Below, one piece after another: positions 35,973-44,174 of a stretch of DNA of 64,000 nucleotides. A program made the position numbers and the translations under genes. The stretch is from Wansuia hejianensis (GTDB lineage: Bacteria; Bacillota; Clostridia; Lachnospirales; Lachnospiraceae). Within the stretch, counting starts at the first letter, position 1. Each line of letters opens with the position of its first letter. The notes beneath the pieces are model-generated. The model had not been told where the DNA came from. It did no database searches and worked only from the letters and a program-made list of their open reading frames with translations. The stretch covers positions 1,067,501 through 1,131,500 of the forward strand of contig NZ_CP060635.1 of the NCBI RefSeq assembly GCF_014337215.1, written 5' to 3'.

Positions 35973-36380
35973 TTATTTCAGTAAATCTTCCAGCTCCGTA
36001 TTCAGCTTCTCTACCTGAAGACTCAGCTCGGACTTGTCTTTTTGGAGCTGTTCCATTTCCTGCTTCATCTTATCAATCTGGATCTGGGCAGCGATCAGGT
36101 CATGCTTCACATCGTAAGCCTCCCTGTCCTTGGACTCCATGTCATCTTCCATGGCATCCGCCTGGGCTTTAGCCTTGAAGTAGTCATCCGCAATATTCAA
36201 TGCCAGCAGCGTGCTCCTGGTATCCGGTGGCTGGCGGTTATACCCCGGAAGGGAACCCAGCTCTGTCAGCTTGTTATTCAGATATGAAGCTACTCTCTGC
36301 AGATACTCTTCACTCTCATACCCGCTCAGGGTAATGATTTTCCCATCTATCAAAACTTTGACCGTATTTTTTGATGCCAT
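35973..36380 (-). CDS. zapA: cell division protein ZapA
   Basis: A 135-residue protein with an N-terminal ZapA globular domain (VKVLIDGKIITLSGYESEEYLQRVASYLN) and a long C-terminal coiled coil (about 70-135). ZapA binds FtsZ and bundles its filaments at the division site. The length is at the upper end for Firmicutes ZapA. ATGGAGGAGAATAC precedes the ATG. Confidence 0.93.
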   Translation of the reverse strand: MASKNTVKVLIDGKIITLSGYESEEYLQRVASYLNNKLTELGSLPGYNRQPPDTRSTLLALNIADDYFKAKAQADAMEDDMESKDREAYDVKHDLIAAQIQIDKMKQEMEQLQKDKSELSLQVEKLNTELEDLLK

Positions 36381-36446
36381 CGAAAGTATTCTCCTCCATT
36401 CATCATTTCATCCGGTGCGCATTCCATGCGCCCGGCCTTTTCCATA

Positions 36447-36475
36447 ATATTAACTCGAAATTTGGCGAAAAACAA
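36447..36475 (-). promoter_or_regulatory. possible zapA promoter
   Basis: TTGTTT (36470-36475), 17-base spacer, TAATAT (36447-36452) on the minus strand, in the 102-base gap between ruvB and zapA. Moderate match only. Confidence 0.4.
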
Positions 36476-36482
36476 CCTTTTT

Positions 36483-37487
36483 CTAGGATTCTTCCGGACA
36501 GGGCAGCCTCAGATGGCGATAAGCCGCCTCAGAGGCCGTTCTTCCCCGGGGCGTCCGGTTCAGAAATCCGTTCTTAATCAGGTATGGTTCGTAGACATCT
36601 TCAATAGTCCCGCTGTCCTCCCCGATGGCCGCGGCCAGCGTATCCAGCCCCACCGGGCCTCCGGCAAATTTCTCTATCACCGTAATCAGCAGCAGACGGT
36701 CGGTCTGGTCCAGGCCGTACCGGTCCACTTCCAGCAGATCCAGCGCCAGGGAGGCCACTTCTTCTGTGATCTTCCCGTCATACTGTACCTGGGCAAAATC
36801 CCGTACCCGTTTCAGCAGCCTGTTGGCGAGACGCGGGGTCCCCCTGGATCTTCTGGCCATCTCCATGGCTCCCTCCGGCTCAATCTTCACATTCAATATC
36901 CGCGCGGAATGGAGAATAATTTTCTGCAGCTCAGCCTCCGTATAAAATTCCAGGTGGTGGATCACCCCGAACCGGTCTCTCAACGGCGCAGTCAGAAGCC
37001 CCGCCCTGGTGGTAGCCCCCACCAGCGTGAACCTGGGAAGATCCAGGCGGATGGATCTTGCGGAAGACCCTTTCCCGATCATAATATCAATGGCAAAGTC
37101 CTCCATAGCCGGGTAGAGTACCTCCTCCACCTGCCGGTTCAGCCTGTGTATCTCATCGACAAACAGCACGTCGCCCTCCTGGAGGTTATTCAATATAGCC
37201 GCCATCTCACCCGGCTTTTCAATAGCCGGTCCTGAAGTCACCTTCATGTGCACGTCCATCTCATTGGCAATAATGCCGGCCAGCGTAGTCTTACCCAAGC
37301 CCGGAGGTCCGTAAAACAACACATGATCCAGGACATCACCTCTCTGCTTCGCCGCTTCTATATAAATTTTCAGATTTTTCTTGGCCTTCTCCTGGCCGAT
37401 ATAATCATCCAGAGTCTGGGGGCGCAGCCCGCCCTCGATCCTCCGATCTTCTTCTGTAACATCCGTCTCAATAATTCTCTTTTCCAT
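36483..37487 (-). CDS. ruvB: Holliday junction branch migration helicase RuvB
   Basis: A 334-residue AAA+ ATPase with Walker A GPPGLGKT, Walker B LFVDEIHR, the sensor-1 region GATTRAG, arginine finger RDRFG and the C-terminal winged-helix domain. It forms the hexameric motor that drives branch migration with RuvA. The ATG at 37487 has GGAGGAGAAC directly before it; a TTG four codons upstream is not needed. It follows ruvA by 21 bases. Confidence 0.98.
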   Translation of the reverse strand: MEKRIIETDVTEEDRRIEGGLRPQTLDDYIGQEKAKKNLKIYIEAAKQRGDVLDHVLFYGPPGLGKTTLAGIIANEMDVHMKVTSGPAIEKPGEMAAILNNLQEGDVLFVDEIHRLNRQVEEVLYPAMEDFAIDIMIGKGSSARSIRLDLPRFTLVGATTRAGLLTAPLRDRFGVIHHLEFYTEAELQKIILHSARILNVKIEPEGAMEMARRSRGTPRLANRLLKRVRDFAQVQYDGKITEEVASLALDLLEVDRYGLDQTDRLLLITVIEKFAGGPVGLDTLAAAIGEDSGTIEDVYEPYLIKNGFLNRTPRGRTASEAAYRHLRLPCPEES

Positions 37488-37508
37488 GTTCTCCTCCAAC
37501 AGCTCCGG

Positions 37509-38117
37509 TTAAAAGATAAATTTCAGAGCCGCCTTCAGAACTGCTTCTGCATCCATCTGGTCCGCTCCCTCAACCTTCTTGACAGCCTGCAGAGCCTCCG
37601 TACCGGAATACCCCAAAGCCACCAGGGCCTGGACCGCCTCCGCCCCGGCGCCGCCGTCTCCCTTAGCCGCAGCCTCTTCCTGGACATGAGACATCTTCTT
37701 ATCAAAGGCATCCTCCAGCTGAAACTTATCCTTCAGCTCCAGAATCAGCTTTTGAGCGGTCTTTTTCCCGATCCCCGGGGCTTTCGCGATAAAAGCCGCG
37801 TCATCCGACAGCACCGCAAACCGCAGGTCATCCGCTGACAACGCTGACAAAATCCCCATCGCCGCTTTCGGACCGATGCCGTTCACATTCAGCAGCAGCC
37901 GGAAAACCTCCAGATCATCTCTGGTGAAAAAGCCATATAGCTGCATGGCGTCTTCCTTTACATGAAGATAGGTATAGATTTTCACCTGATCTCCCGTGTG
38001 AATTCCCTGTCCCAGCAGCGCTGCCGGCACATAGATCCGGAAGCCCATGCCGCCGTGATCCAGAAGAAGGCTGGCCTCTTCAATCTCTTCAATTACTCCT
38101 TTTATGTATCCAATCAT
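37509..38117 (-). CDS. ruvA: Holliday junction DNA helicase subunit RuvA
   Basis: A 202-residue protein with the N-terminal OB fold (MIGYIKGVIEE), tandem helix-hairpin-helix motifs (LLNVNGIGPKAAMGIL, KAPGIGKKTAQKLILELK) and the C-terminal RuvB-binding domain (ALVALGYSGTEALQAVKKV). It binds the four-way junction and loads RuvB. RuvC is not in the window. It follows the Gx transporter gene by 2 bases and is probably co-transcribed with it. Confidence 0.98.
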   Translation of the reverse strand: MIGYIKGVIEEIEEASLLLDHGGMGFRIYVPAALLGQGIHTGDQVKIYTYLHVKEDAMQLYGFFTRDDLEVFRLLLNVNGIGPKAAMGILSALSADDLRFAVLSDDAAFIAKAPGIGKKTAQKLILELKDKFQLEDAFDKKMSHVQEEAAAKGDGGAGAEAVQALVALGYSGTEALQAVKKVEGADQMDAEAVLKAALKFIF

Positions 38118-38119
38118 GT

Positions 38120-38611
38120 CTACTCCTTTATATGCGGCAGCCTCTTCCTGATCTCACCCGCCAAAATCCCGATCAGCGCCCCTGTCGCCAGTCCGGAGAC
38201 CAGCAGCGCCGTGAGATAATAGAATATCCTAAAATTACTAACCACGAAAGACGCCACAAATAGCTGTCCCACGTTGTGAAAAACGCCGCCTGCTATGCTG
38301 ACTCCTGTCAGGCTAAATTTTCCTGTTTTCTTCAACAGGCCCATGACCGTCAGGCTCAGTACACCTCCGGCCGCTGAAAAAGCAATGCTGAATAAATTGC
38401 CGAAGAGAAACCCAGTCAGCAGCACCCGGACCGCCATCACTCCGGCCGCTTCTCTCCATCCGTACAGGCAGAGAACAAGAACCGTCACCAAATTCGCAAG
38501 CCCCAGCTTCATTCCAGGAACCGTCACAAATACAGGGATCAGGCTTTCCACATAAGAAAGCAGCATGGCCGCTGCGGCAAATATACCCAGATAAGCTACC
38601 TTTTTCATCAT
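38120..38611 (-). CDS. Gx transporter family membrane protein (heptaprenyl diphosphate synthase component I type)
   Basis: A 163-residue membrane protein with about five helices, beginning KKVAYLGIFAAAAMLLSYVESLIP and containing GLANLVTVLVLCLYGW. This is the Gx transporter / Hpre_diP_synt_I family (PF07456 type). It typically sits next to a NusG-domain-II protein and apbE in anaerobes, as here. Its substrate is unknown; an S-component-like role for a small cofactor or quinone precursor has been proposed by annotation only. I start at 38611, which is preceded by GAGGG; the frame is open to 38665, overlapping the previous gene. Confidence 0.85.
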   Translation of the reverse strand: MMKKVAYLGIFAAAAMLLSYVESLIPVFVTVPGMKLGLANLVTVLVLCLYGWREAAGVMAVRVLLTGFLFGNLFSIAFSAAGGVLSLTVMGLLKKTGKFSLTGVSIAGGVFHNVGQLFVASFVVSNFRIFYYLTALLVSGLATGALIGILAGEIRKRLPHIKE

Positions 38612-38624
38612 ACCCCTGCCCTCG

Positions 38625-38981
38625 TCAGGACGCAACCGAATCCACCGGAGCATCCTTCTGTCCATCCGTTACCGAAAGAAATACTTGGTTCGGCAGGCAG
38701 ACAATGTTCCCTCCGTCCTTACCAATGGAGCTGTGGTGTACACAGATCTGATCCGGACAATCCGCCCAGATCATAGAAGCCCTTCCATCCTCAATCCTGC
38801 AGGTATTCCCTTCCCCGATCTCAATGGTCTGATCCTCCGACAGACTGTATGTCCCGTACAATTCTCCTCCGACGGTGATCTCCAACATCCCACCACCTGT
38901 AGCAAAAAAACCGCGAAACAGAAAAAACAGCGCGGCAGCCCCCAGAACAATCCCTATTAAAATGAAATCATTTTTCCTCAT
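38625..38981 (-). CDS. NusG domain II-containing membrane-anchored protein
   Basis: A 118-residue protein: an N-terminal membrane helix (FILIGIVLGAAALFFLF) and one extracytoplasmic NusG domain II (PF07009 type) with EITVGGELYGTYSL, the Cys pair in DCPDQICVHHSSI, and a third Cys in NIVCLPNQVF. Such proteins accompany Rnf, ApbE and Gx transporter genes and are thought to be part of extracytoplasmic flavin or redox systems; a defined function is not established. It is separated from apbE by the 560-base palindromic region. Confidence 0.9.
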   Translation of the reverse strand: MRKNDFILIGIVLGAAALFFLFRGFFATGGGMLEITVGGELYGTYSLSEDQTIEIGEGNTCRIEDGRASMIWADCPDQICVHHSSIGKDGGNIVCLPNQVFLSVTDGQKDAPVDSVAS

Positions 38982-39060
38982 AATGATTAATCATACCACA
39001 CATACAACTCCTTTGACAAGAGAAGTTGCTTCCAATTGGCCGGGGAAGGGGGAGCGTTTT

Positions 39061-39514
39061 GGATACCCGGACGAAAGGGTGGGGGAGGCGGGACGGTTTT
39101 AGACAGTAATTACTGTCTAGTTGCGGCCGACTGGCGCCAGTATTTATTGAAGACAGAAATCTACCGCCTGAGACCATCGGGGTTCCCACCTCTGGCGAGA
39201 GCCATTGTACCGTCTGGAACAGCCAGAAAAGCAGCGGGAAAGCTCCGGCGGTTGCGGCCTGCCGGGCAGACCTCTGCAGGGTTGTTAGTGATTCTTGACT
39301 TCCGAAGGCCGCTCTCCAGGGGGCGTCCGCTGTGCTTCAAACACGGCGGGCGAGGGGAACGGAGGATGGAAGGCATCAAGCCTTCCACCGGACTTTCCCC
39401 GGTACCCCTGGAGAGTGGCCTCCGGAAGTCTTAGAATCACTTCAACCCGAAGCCCAGTCTGCCCGGCAGGCCGCAACCGCCGGAGCTCTCCCGCTGCTTT
39501 TCGTCCGGGTATCC
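39061..39514. repeat. palindromic element of about 450 bases with inverted ends, non-coding
   Basis: The outer ends are a perfect 16-base inverted repeat, GGATACCCGGACGAAA (39061-39076) and its complement (39499-39514). Inside, 45-base arms 39227-39271 and 39457-39501 match at 44 of 45 positions, then 26-base arms 39297-39322 and 39405-39430 match at 24 of 26, and the centre folds again (GGAAGGC ATCAA GCCTTCC). A separate perfect 20-base palindrome, TAGACAGTAATTACTGTCTA, is at 39100-39119. No frame here looks like a protein. It fills the gap 38982-39541 inside the Rnf/apbE gene set. It resembles a non-autonomous mobile element or a very large structured RNA. Confidence 0.75.
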
Positions 39515-39541
39515 ACACCCCTCGCCATAAAAACCGTAATT

Positions 39542-40501
39542 TTATGGCACAAAGTATGCTTCTACATCCGGATACTCTTTCAGCAGTTCCCTGGCTTTTT
39601 CTTCTCCCAGCAACATGCATACCGTGCTGAGCGCGTCTCCTGTCAGGGAGCGGTCGCTAACGATTGTCACCTGCGACAGATCGGTGTCTGCCGGATAACC
39701 GGTGTCAGGGTCCAGGATGTGATGGTAGCGGGTCCCGTCTTTTTCAAAATAGCGCTCATAGGTCCCGGAAGACACCACCGAACGGTCCGTCACTTCCAGT
39801 ATTTGTCCGGTGACGCCACGGTCAGCGAAGGGCTTTTGGATGCCCACGCGCCAGCCAGTCCCACCAGGACGGCTGCCCAGCGTGTTTACGTTACCTCCCA
39901 GATTGATGACAGCCTGGCTCACACCCCGTTTCCGGAGATAAGCTTTTAATTCATCCGCCGCATATCCCTTTACCAAAGCTCCCAGATCGATTTCTGTATC
40001 CGGGCGGTCAAAAACCACCTGGTTTCCGGACAGATGCACGGCAGAGGCGTCTACCCGTTCCAGGGCCGCGTCCAGTTCTTCCTGTCCGGGCAGTCTGTCC
40101 ATTCCGTTTTTGAAATCCCAGAGCTCCAAAACGGGCGCGATGGTGATATCCAGCTTTCCCTCTGACAGCCGGTAATATTCCAGGCCGCATCCGATCACTG
40201 CCGCCAGCTCTTTTGACACCGTAACCGTGCTGCTGTCTCTGTGGTTTACCTGATACAGTTCACTGCCCTCCAGCGTCCGGCTGAAAATGCCTTCCAGCTT
40301 CTGACATAGCTCCATACAACCATTCAGGATTTCTTCACCTGCCCTGGTGTTATCTGCCGCCAGGGTAATGGTGATGGCCGTATCAAAATAAATTCCGTTT
40401 TTTGTGACCATAGAAGGACTGCTGCCTGCGCAGCCTGTCATTTGCGACAGGATGCACAGGCAGCAGATCAGGCTGGTCAGTTTTCCCATTCGGCGATACA
40501 T
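39542..40501 (-). CDS. apbE: FAD:protein FMN transferase ApbE
   Basis: A lipoprotein of about 319 residues. A basic N-terminus and hydrophobic stretch end in the lipobox SQMTGC, so it is anchored outside the membrane. The ApbE domain follows: YFDTAITITL, LDITIAPVLELWDF, EIDLGALVKGYAADEL, INLGGNVNTLG, and the metal-binding HHILDPDTGYP and SLTGDALST segments. It attaches FMN to threonine of target proteins, here surely RnfG and RnfD encoded in the same operon. The start overlaps the rnfB end; ATGs at 40513, 40501 and 40489 are all possible, so the first 10 residues are uncertain. Confidence 0.95.
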   Translation of the reverse strand: MYRRMGKLTSLICCLCILSQMTGCAGSSPSMVTKNGIYFDTAITITLAADNTRAGEEILNGCMELCQKLEGIFSRTLEGSELYQVNHRDSSTVTVSKELAAVIGCGLEYYRLSEGKLDITIAPVLELWDFKNGMDRLPGQEELDAALERVDASAVHLSGNQVVFDRPDTEIDLGALVKGYAADELKAYLRKRGVSQAVINLGGNVNTLGSRPGGTGWRVGIQKPFADRGVTGQILEVTDRSVVSSGTYERYFEKDGTRYHHILDPDTGYPADTDLSQVTIVSDRSLTGDALSTVCMLLGEEKARELLKEYPDVEAYFVP

Positions 40502-41277
40502 CCCTTTGGACATTCCTCCATACATTTTCCACAATTAACACAGAGCTCATAATCTATATGCGCAATATTGTCAACTACCTTAATAGCTCCCGCGGGACAA
40601 TTTTTCTCGCATTTCCGACAGCTGATGCATCCGGCGTCACAGCCTTCCATCACAGCCTTTCCCCTGTCCCTGTTAGCACAGCGCACATGATAATCAGAAC
40701 CTTCGTAAGGCACTAGCTCGATCAGGTTATTCGGGCACACCTTGGCACAGGCCCCACAGGCCTTGCACAACTCTTTGTCTACGACTGCCACTCCGTCAAC
40801 AATATGAATGGCGTCAAACTGGCAAGCCTTCACGCAGGAGCCATATCCCAGACAGCCGTAATTACAGTGCTTCGGACCGCCGTTTGGCACAAAGGCCATC
40901 ATAGTGCAATCCTCTACCCCCGTATATTCGTAGTCCCTTCGGGTCTTATCACAGCTTCCCCCGCATTTCACAAAAGCGGTCATCCGCGCCGCATCGGCCA
41001 CCTCTTCTCCCATGATCTTCCCTATCTTTTTCGCAACCTCCGCGCCTCCGACAGGACAGGCCGTCACCGGAGCCTGTCCATTCACAATGGCCTCGGCTAC
41101 GCCGTCGCACCCCGGATACCCACAGCCGCCGCAGTTGTTCCCCGGAAGAGCCTCCCGGACTGCTGTGATACGTTCATCCGTCTTTACTTCAAATTTTTTT
41201 CCGGCGATCCCGAGGAGCAGACCGATCAAAAGGCCGGCTCCTCCCACTACCAGGACGGAAAGTACAATTGAATTCAT
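40477..41277 (-). CDS. rnfB: Rnf complex subunit RnfB (ferredoxin-type)
   Basis: A 266-residue protein: N-terminal membrane helix, a 4Fe-4S domain with CGGCGYPGC, and a C-terminal run of ferredoxin-like cysteine motifs (CNYGCLGYGSCVKAC, CKACGACAKVCP, CISCRKCEKNCP, CVNCGKCMEECP). It takes electrons from reduced ferredoxin into the Rnf complex, which passes them to NAD+ while pumping Na+ or H+. It follows rnfA by 19 bases and overlaps apbE. Confidence 0.97.
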   Translation of the reverse strand: MNSIVLSVLVVGGAGLLIGLLLGIAGKKFEVKTDERITAVREALPGNNCGGCGYPGCDGVAEAIVNGQAPVTACPVGGAEVAKKIGKIMGEEVADAARMTAFVKCGGSCDKTRRDYEYTGVEDCTMMAFVPNGGPKHCNYGCLGYGSCVKACQFDAIHIVDGVAVVDKELCKACGACAKVCPNNLIELVPYEGSDYHVRCANRDRGKAVMEGCDAGCISCRKCEKNCPAGAIKVVDNIAHIDYELCVNCGKCMEECPKGCIAEWEN

Positions 41278-41296
41278 CTCTTCTGTCCTCCCCTTT

Positions 41297-41872
41297 CTAT
41301 ATGATTCCGGAAAAACCGAAAAATGCCATTGACATCAGCATGGCGGTCAGCAGGACAATCGGCATCCCCTGAAAAGCTTTCGGAACATCGTTATGTTCCA
41401 TCTTTTCTCTCAGGCCCGCCATCAGAACAATCGCGAGCGTAAAGCCCACGGCCGTAGCAAATCCATTCACCGTACCCTGCAGAATGGAATAATCCTTCTG
41501 CACATTAATCAAAGCAACACCCAGTACCGCACAGTTGGTGGTGATCAGCGGCAGGTAGACGCCCAAAGCCTTGTAGAGGGAAGGAATGCTTTTTTTGAGA
41601 AACATTTCCACCAGCTGGACCAGGGCGGCAATCACTAATATAAATACAATCGTCTGAAGATACTCCATTCCCGTGGGAATCAGAATAAATTTATAGATTA
41701 AACTGGTACAGAGCGACGACAAAGTCAGGACAAATATAACAGCCCCGCCCATGCCTCCGGCAGTGGACATTTTCTTGGATACGCCCAGAAACGGGCAAAG
41801 TCCCAGAAATTGGCTCAGAACCACGTTGTTCACAAGAGCCGCGCCTACGGCGATGATTAATAATTCTCTCAT
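41297..41872 (-). CDS. rnfA: Rnf complex subunit RnfA
   Basis: A 191-residue integral membrane protein with six helices, opening with LLIIAVGAALVNNVVLSQFLG, a strongly conserved RnfA start (VNNVVL with a Cys of the membrane iron-sulfur site shortly after in GLCPFLG). RnfA and RnfE form the membrane electron-transfer core. A 12-base gap separates it from rnfE. Confidence 0.97.
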   Translation of the reverse strand: MRELLIIAVGAALVNNVVLSQFLGLCPFLGVSKKMSTAGGMGGAVIFVLTLSSLCTSLIYKFILIPTGMEYLQTIVFILVIAALVQLVEMFLKKSIPSLYKALGVYLPLITTNCAVLGVALINVQKDYSILQGTVNGFATAVGFTLAIVLMAGLREKMEHNDVPKAFQGMPIVLLTAMLMSMAFFGFSGII

Positions 41873-41884
41873 ATGCGCACCCCC

Positions 41885-42571
41885 TTATAAACCTTTCCCT
41901 GCACAGGAAGAATTCCCGCAGCCACCGCAGCCCGCTTCCCCGCAGCCACCGGACGGCGCACCCGATTTTTTCGGTTTGCCGCTCCGGATCTTATTCAGAA
42001 GCGCCGTCAGCATCGCCAGTACCAGGAAGGCCCCCGGTGCCAGGATGAAAATGTTAACCGGCTCGTATCCGGAAGGAAGTACCTGGAAACCGAGCAGTGT
42101 ACCCGCACCGATCAACTCCCTGACCGCACTGATACTGGTCAGCCCGATCGTAAAACCAAACCCCATCCCAATACCATCAAACATCGAGGGCAGTACCTGA
42201 TTCTTCCCGGCAAAAGCCTCCGCGCGGCCCAGAATAATACAGTTTACAACAATCAGCGGAATATAGATGCCCAGCGCGTCATACAGTGTCGGAATATATG
42301 CCTGCAGCAAAAACTGTACAATTGTGACGAAGGACGCCACAATGCCGATGTATGCCGGCATGCGCACCCCGTCCGGAATAAACTTCCGTAGAGCAGAAAT
42401 CATCACATTAGAGGCCGTCAGGATCACCATGGTTGTAAGCCCCATCCCAATGCCGTTAATCACCGCCGTAGTCACGGCCAGCGTCGGGCACATACCGATC
42501 ATCATGACAAAGGTAGGGTTTTCTTTCACCACACCGTTGTACAGACGTTCAATTGGAGAATTTGTTTTCAT
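41885..42571 (-). CDS. rnfE: Rnf complex subunit RnfE with Cys-rich tail
   Basis: A 228-residue homologue of RnfA with six helices and the conserved NPTFVMMIGMCPTLAVT motif (the partner Cys of the membrane cluster). After the last helix there is a hydrophilic extension of about 35 residues ending in a cluster of four Cys in a Gly-rich setting (GGCGEAGCGGCGNSSCAG). The tail is not needed for the RnfE fold and looks like a metal- or cluster-binding addition. It overlaps the rnfG stop by one base. Confidence 0.97.
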   Translation of the reverse strand: MKTNSPIERLYNGVVKENPTFVMMIGMCPTLAVTTAVINGIGMGLTTMVILTASNVMISALRKFIPDGVRMPAYIGIVASFVTIVQFLLQAYIPTLYDALGIYIPLIVVNCIILGRAEAFAGKNQVLPSMFDGIGMGFGFTIGLTSISAVRELIGAGTLLGFQVLPSGYEPVNIFILAPGAFLVLAMLTALLNKIRSGKPKKSGAPSGGCGEAGCGGCGNSSCAGKGL

Positions 42572-43191
42572 CAGGACTGACCTCCTTCCGTCAGAATCCG
42601 GAACGCACAGAGTCCGGCATTCACGCCATTTGTCACCGCGTTCGTTGTAACTGTCGCCCCGCTCAGGGCGTCAATCTCATTGTCAGCTGTGGCTCCGGTC
42701 TTAGAATACGCGATGGATTCCACGTTCTTTCCCGCAAATTGACTTTTAAAATCATCGGTATTTGCCCGCATGCCCAGGCCTGCCGTTTCGCTGATGCTCA
42801 GAAAGGAAATGCCCTGCATGGTGCCGTCTGCGGCCACACCCAGCGTAAACTGAATATCGCCGCCGTAGCCTTCCCCTGTCGTAACAGTAAACACATAGCC
42901 CAGCGTATTGCCAGATCCGTCCAGCGCGTTATAAAGCTCATCAATGTGCTCTTCTTCCAGACCTGCATCAGCCAGAGCTGAAGTAAATTTCTCCTCCAGG
43001 CCGGAAGTTTCCAGTTCCACCGCTTCAAATGTCTGTGCGTCCTCAAACACATCCGCGCAGGCCTCTTGTTTCTTCTGCTCCTCCTGACGCGCTATGGGTT
43101 CCGCGGTTACAGAATGCACCAGCCCCAGGACGACGCCCAGAACTACCGTAATCAGCGTGAGGGAAAGGGTGTTCTTAACAATTTTATTCAT
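42571..43191 (-). CDS. rnfG: Rnf complex subunit RnfG (flavinylated)
   Basis: A 206-residue protein: one N-terminal membrane helix and an extracytoplasmic FMN-binding domain with the flavinylation motif DALSGATVTTNAV (target Thr). ApbE encoded downstream would attach the FMN. It lies between rnfD (4-base overlap) and rnfE. Confidence 0.96.
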   Translation of the reverse strand: MNKIVKNTLSLTLITVVLGVVLGLVHSVTAEPIARQEEQKKQEACADVFEDAQTFEAVELETSGLEEKFTSALADAGLEEEHIDELYNALDGSGNTLGYVFTVTTGEGYGGDIQFTLGVAADGTMQGISFLSISETAGLGMRANTDDFKSQFAGKNVESIAYSKTGATADNEIDALSGATVTTNAVTNGVNAGLCAFRILTEGGQS

Positions 43192-44159
43192 GGCCTGTTC
43201 CCTCCCTTCTTCTTCACAATTCCAAAACCTCCGGGCAGCGTCAGCCGCTCAATCAGCGGAACCAGCAGATTGGAGAATATGATCGCGTAGGAAACCCCTT
43301 CCGCAGAGCCTCCGAAGATCCGGAATAATCCCGTCAGGATGCCCAATATAATTCCATAGACATACTGCCCTTTCTTCGTAATGGGCCGTGTGACGTAATC
43401 TGTAGCCATAAACCAGGCGCCCAGCATCAACCCGCCGCCGCACAGCTCCGCCGCCAGGAAAGAGAAATCCAGTCCGTGTCCGCTGAAGATCAGGGCAAAC
43501 GCCGCGAAGCTCCCGATATAGGTGAGGGGAATAATCAGGTCGATGATCCCCACCGCCACCAGGAAGATTCCTCCGATCAGCAGCAGCAGCGCAGACGTCT
43601 CGCCGATAGTCCCCTTTGTATTCCCAAGAAACATAGAGAGAGTATCCGCCGCCCCCGTTACTTTCAGCTCGGCCAGCGGCGTAGCTCCAGAGACCGTATC
43701 CACAATCTTCCCCACCGTACCGTCCGACACTGCGAAGTCAGTCATGCGGGCGGCAAATGAAATCATCAGAAAACATCTTCCTGCCAGGGCCGGATTCATG
43801 AAATTCTGTCCCAGTCCCCCGAACAGCTGCTTTACAATGAGAATTGCAAACACGCTGCCCAGCACAGGCATCCACAGCGGCACCTGCGGCGGCAGGTTCA
43901 TGCCAAGAAGCAGGCCCGTCACTACTGCGCTCCCGTCACTGACTGTGACTGCCCGGCGCATTAATTTTTCATAGATATATTCAGTCAGCACGCTGGCCGC
44001 AATTGATACCGCAAGCACCGCCCCTGCGTAAGGACCGTTCAGCCAGATGCCGAAACAGGCGGCCGGAAGCAGGGCGACCACAACCAGGAACATGATAGAG
44101 CTTGTCTTCGCCTTTGAACGGATATGCGGCGAAGATGACACATGTAATAACTTTTCCAT
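43188..44159 (-). CDS. rnfD: Rnf complex subunit RnfD (flavinylated membrane subunit)
   Basis: A 323-residue polytopic protein with the FMN-attachment motif DTVSGATPLAELK (target Thr) and conserved LFGGLGQNFMNPALAGRCFL. It is the second flavinylated subunit. It sits 15 bases after rnfC and overlaps rnfG by 4 bases, so translation is probably coupled. Confidence 0.97.
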   Translation of the reverse strand: MEKLLHVSSSPHIRSKAKTSSIMFLVVVALLPAACFGIWLNGPYAGAVLAVSIAASVLTEYIYEKLMRRAVTVSDGSAVVTGLLLGMNLPPQVPLWMPVLGSVFAILIVKQLFGGLGQNFMNPALAGRCFLMISFAARMTDFAVSDGTVGKIVDTVSGATPLAELKVTGAADTLSMFLGNTKGTIGETSALLLLIGGIFLVAVGIIDLIIPLTYIGSFAAFALIFSGHGLDFSFLAAELCGGGLMLGAWFMATDYVTRPITKKGQYVYGIILGILTGLFRIFGGSAEGVSYAIIFSNLLVPLIERLTLPGGFGIVKKKGGNRP

Positions 44160-44174
44160 TGTATGTTCCTCCCC

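Noticed and set aside
39036..39949. Several overlapping frames of 75-205 codons on both strands around 39.0-39.9 kb
   Set aside because: They are products of the GC-rich inverted repeat or of apbE mirror frames; the same peptide patterns recur because the DNA is palindromic.
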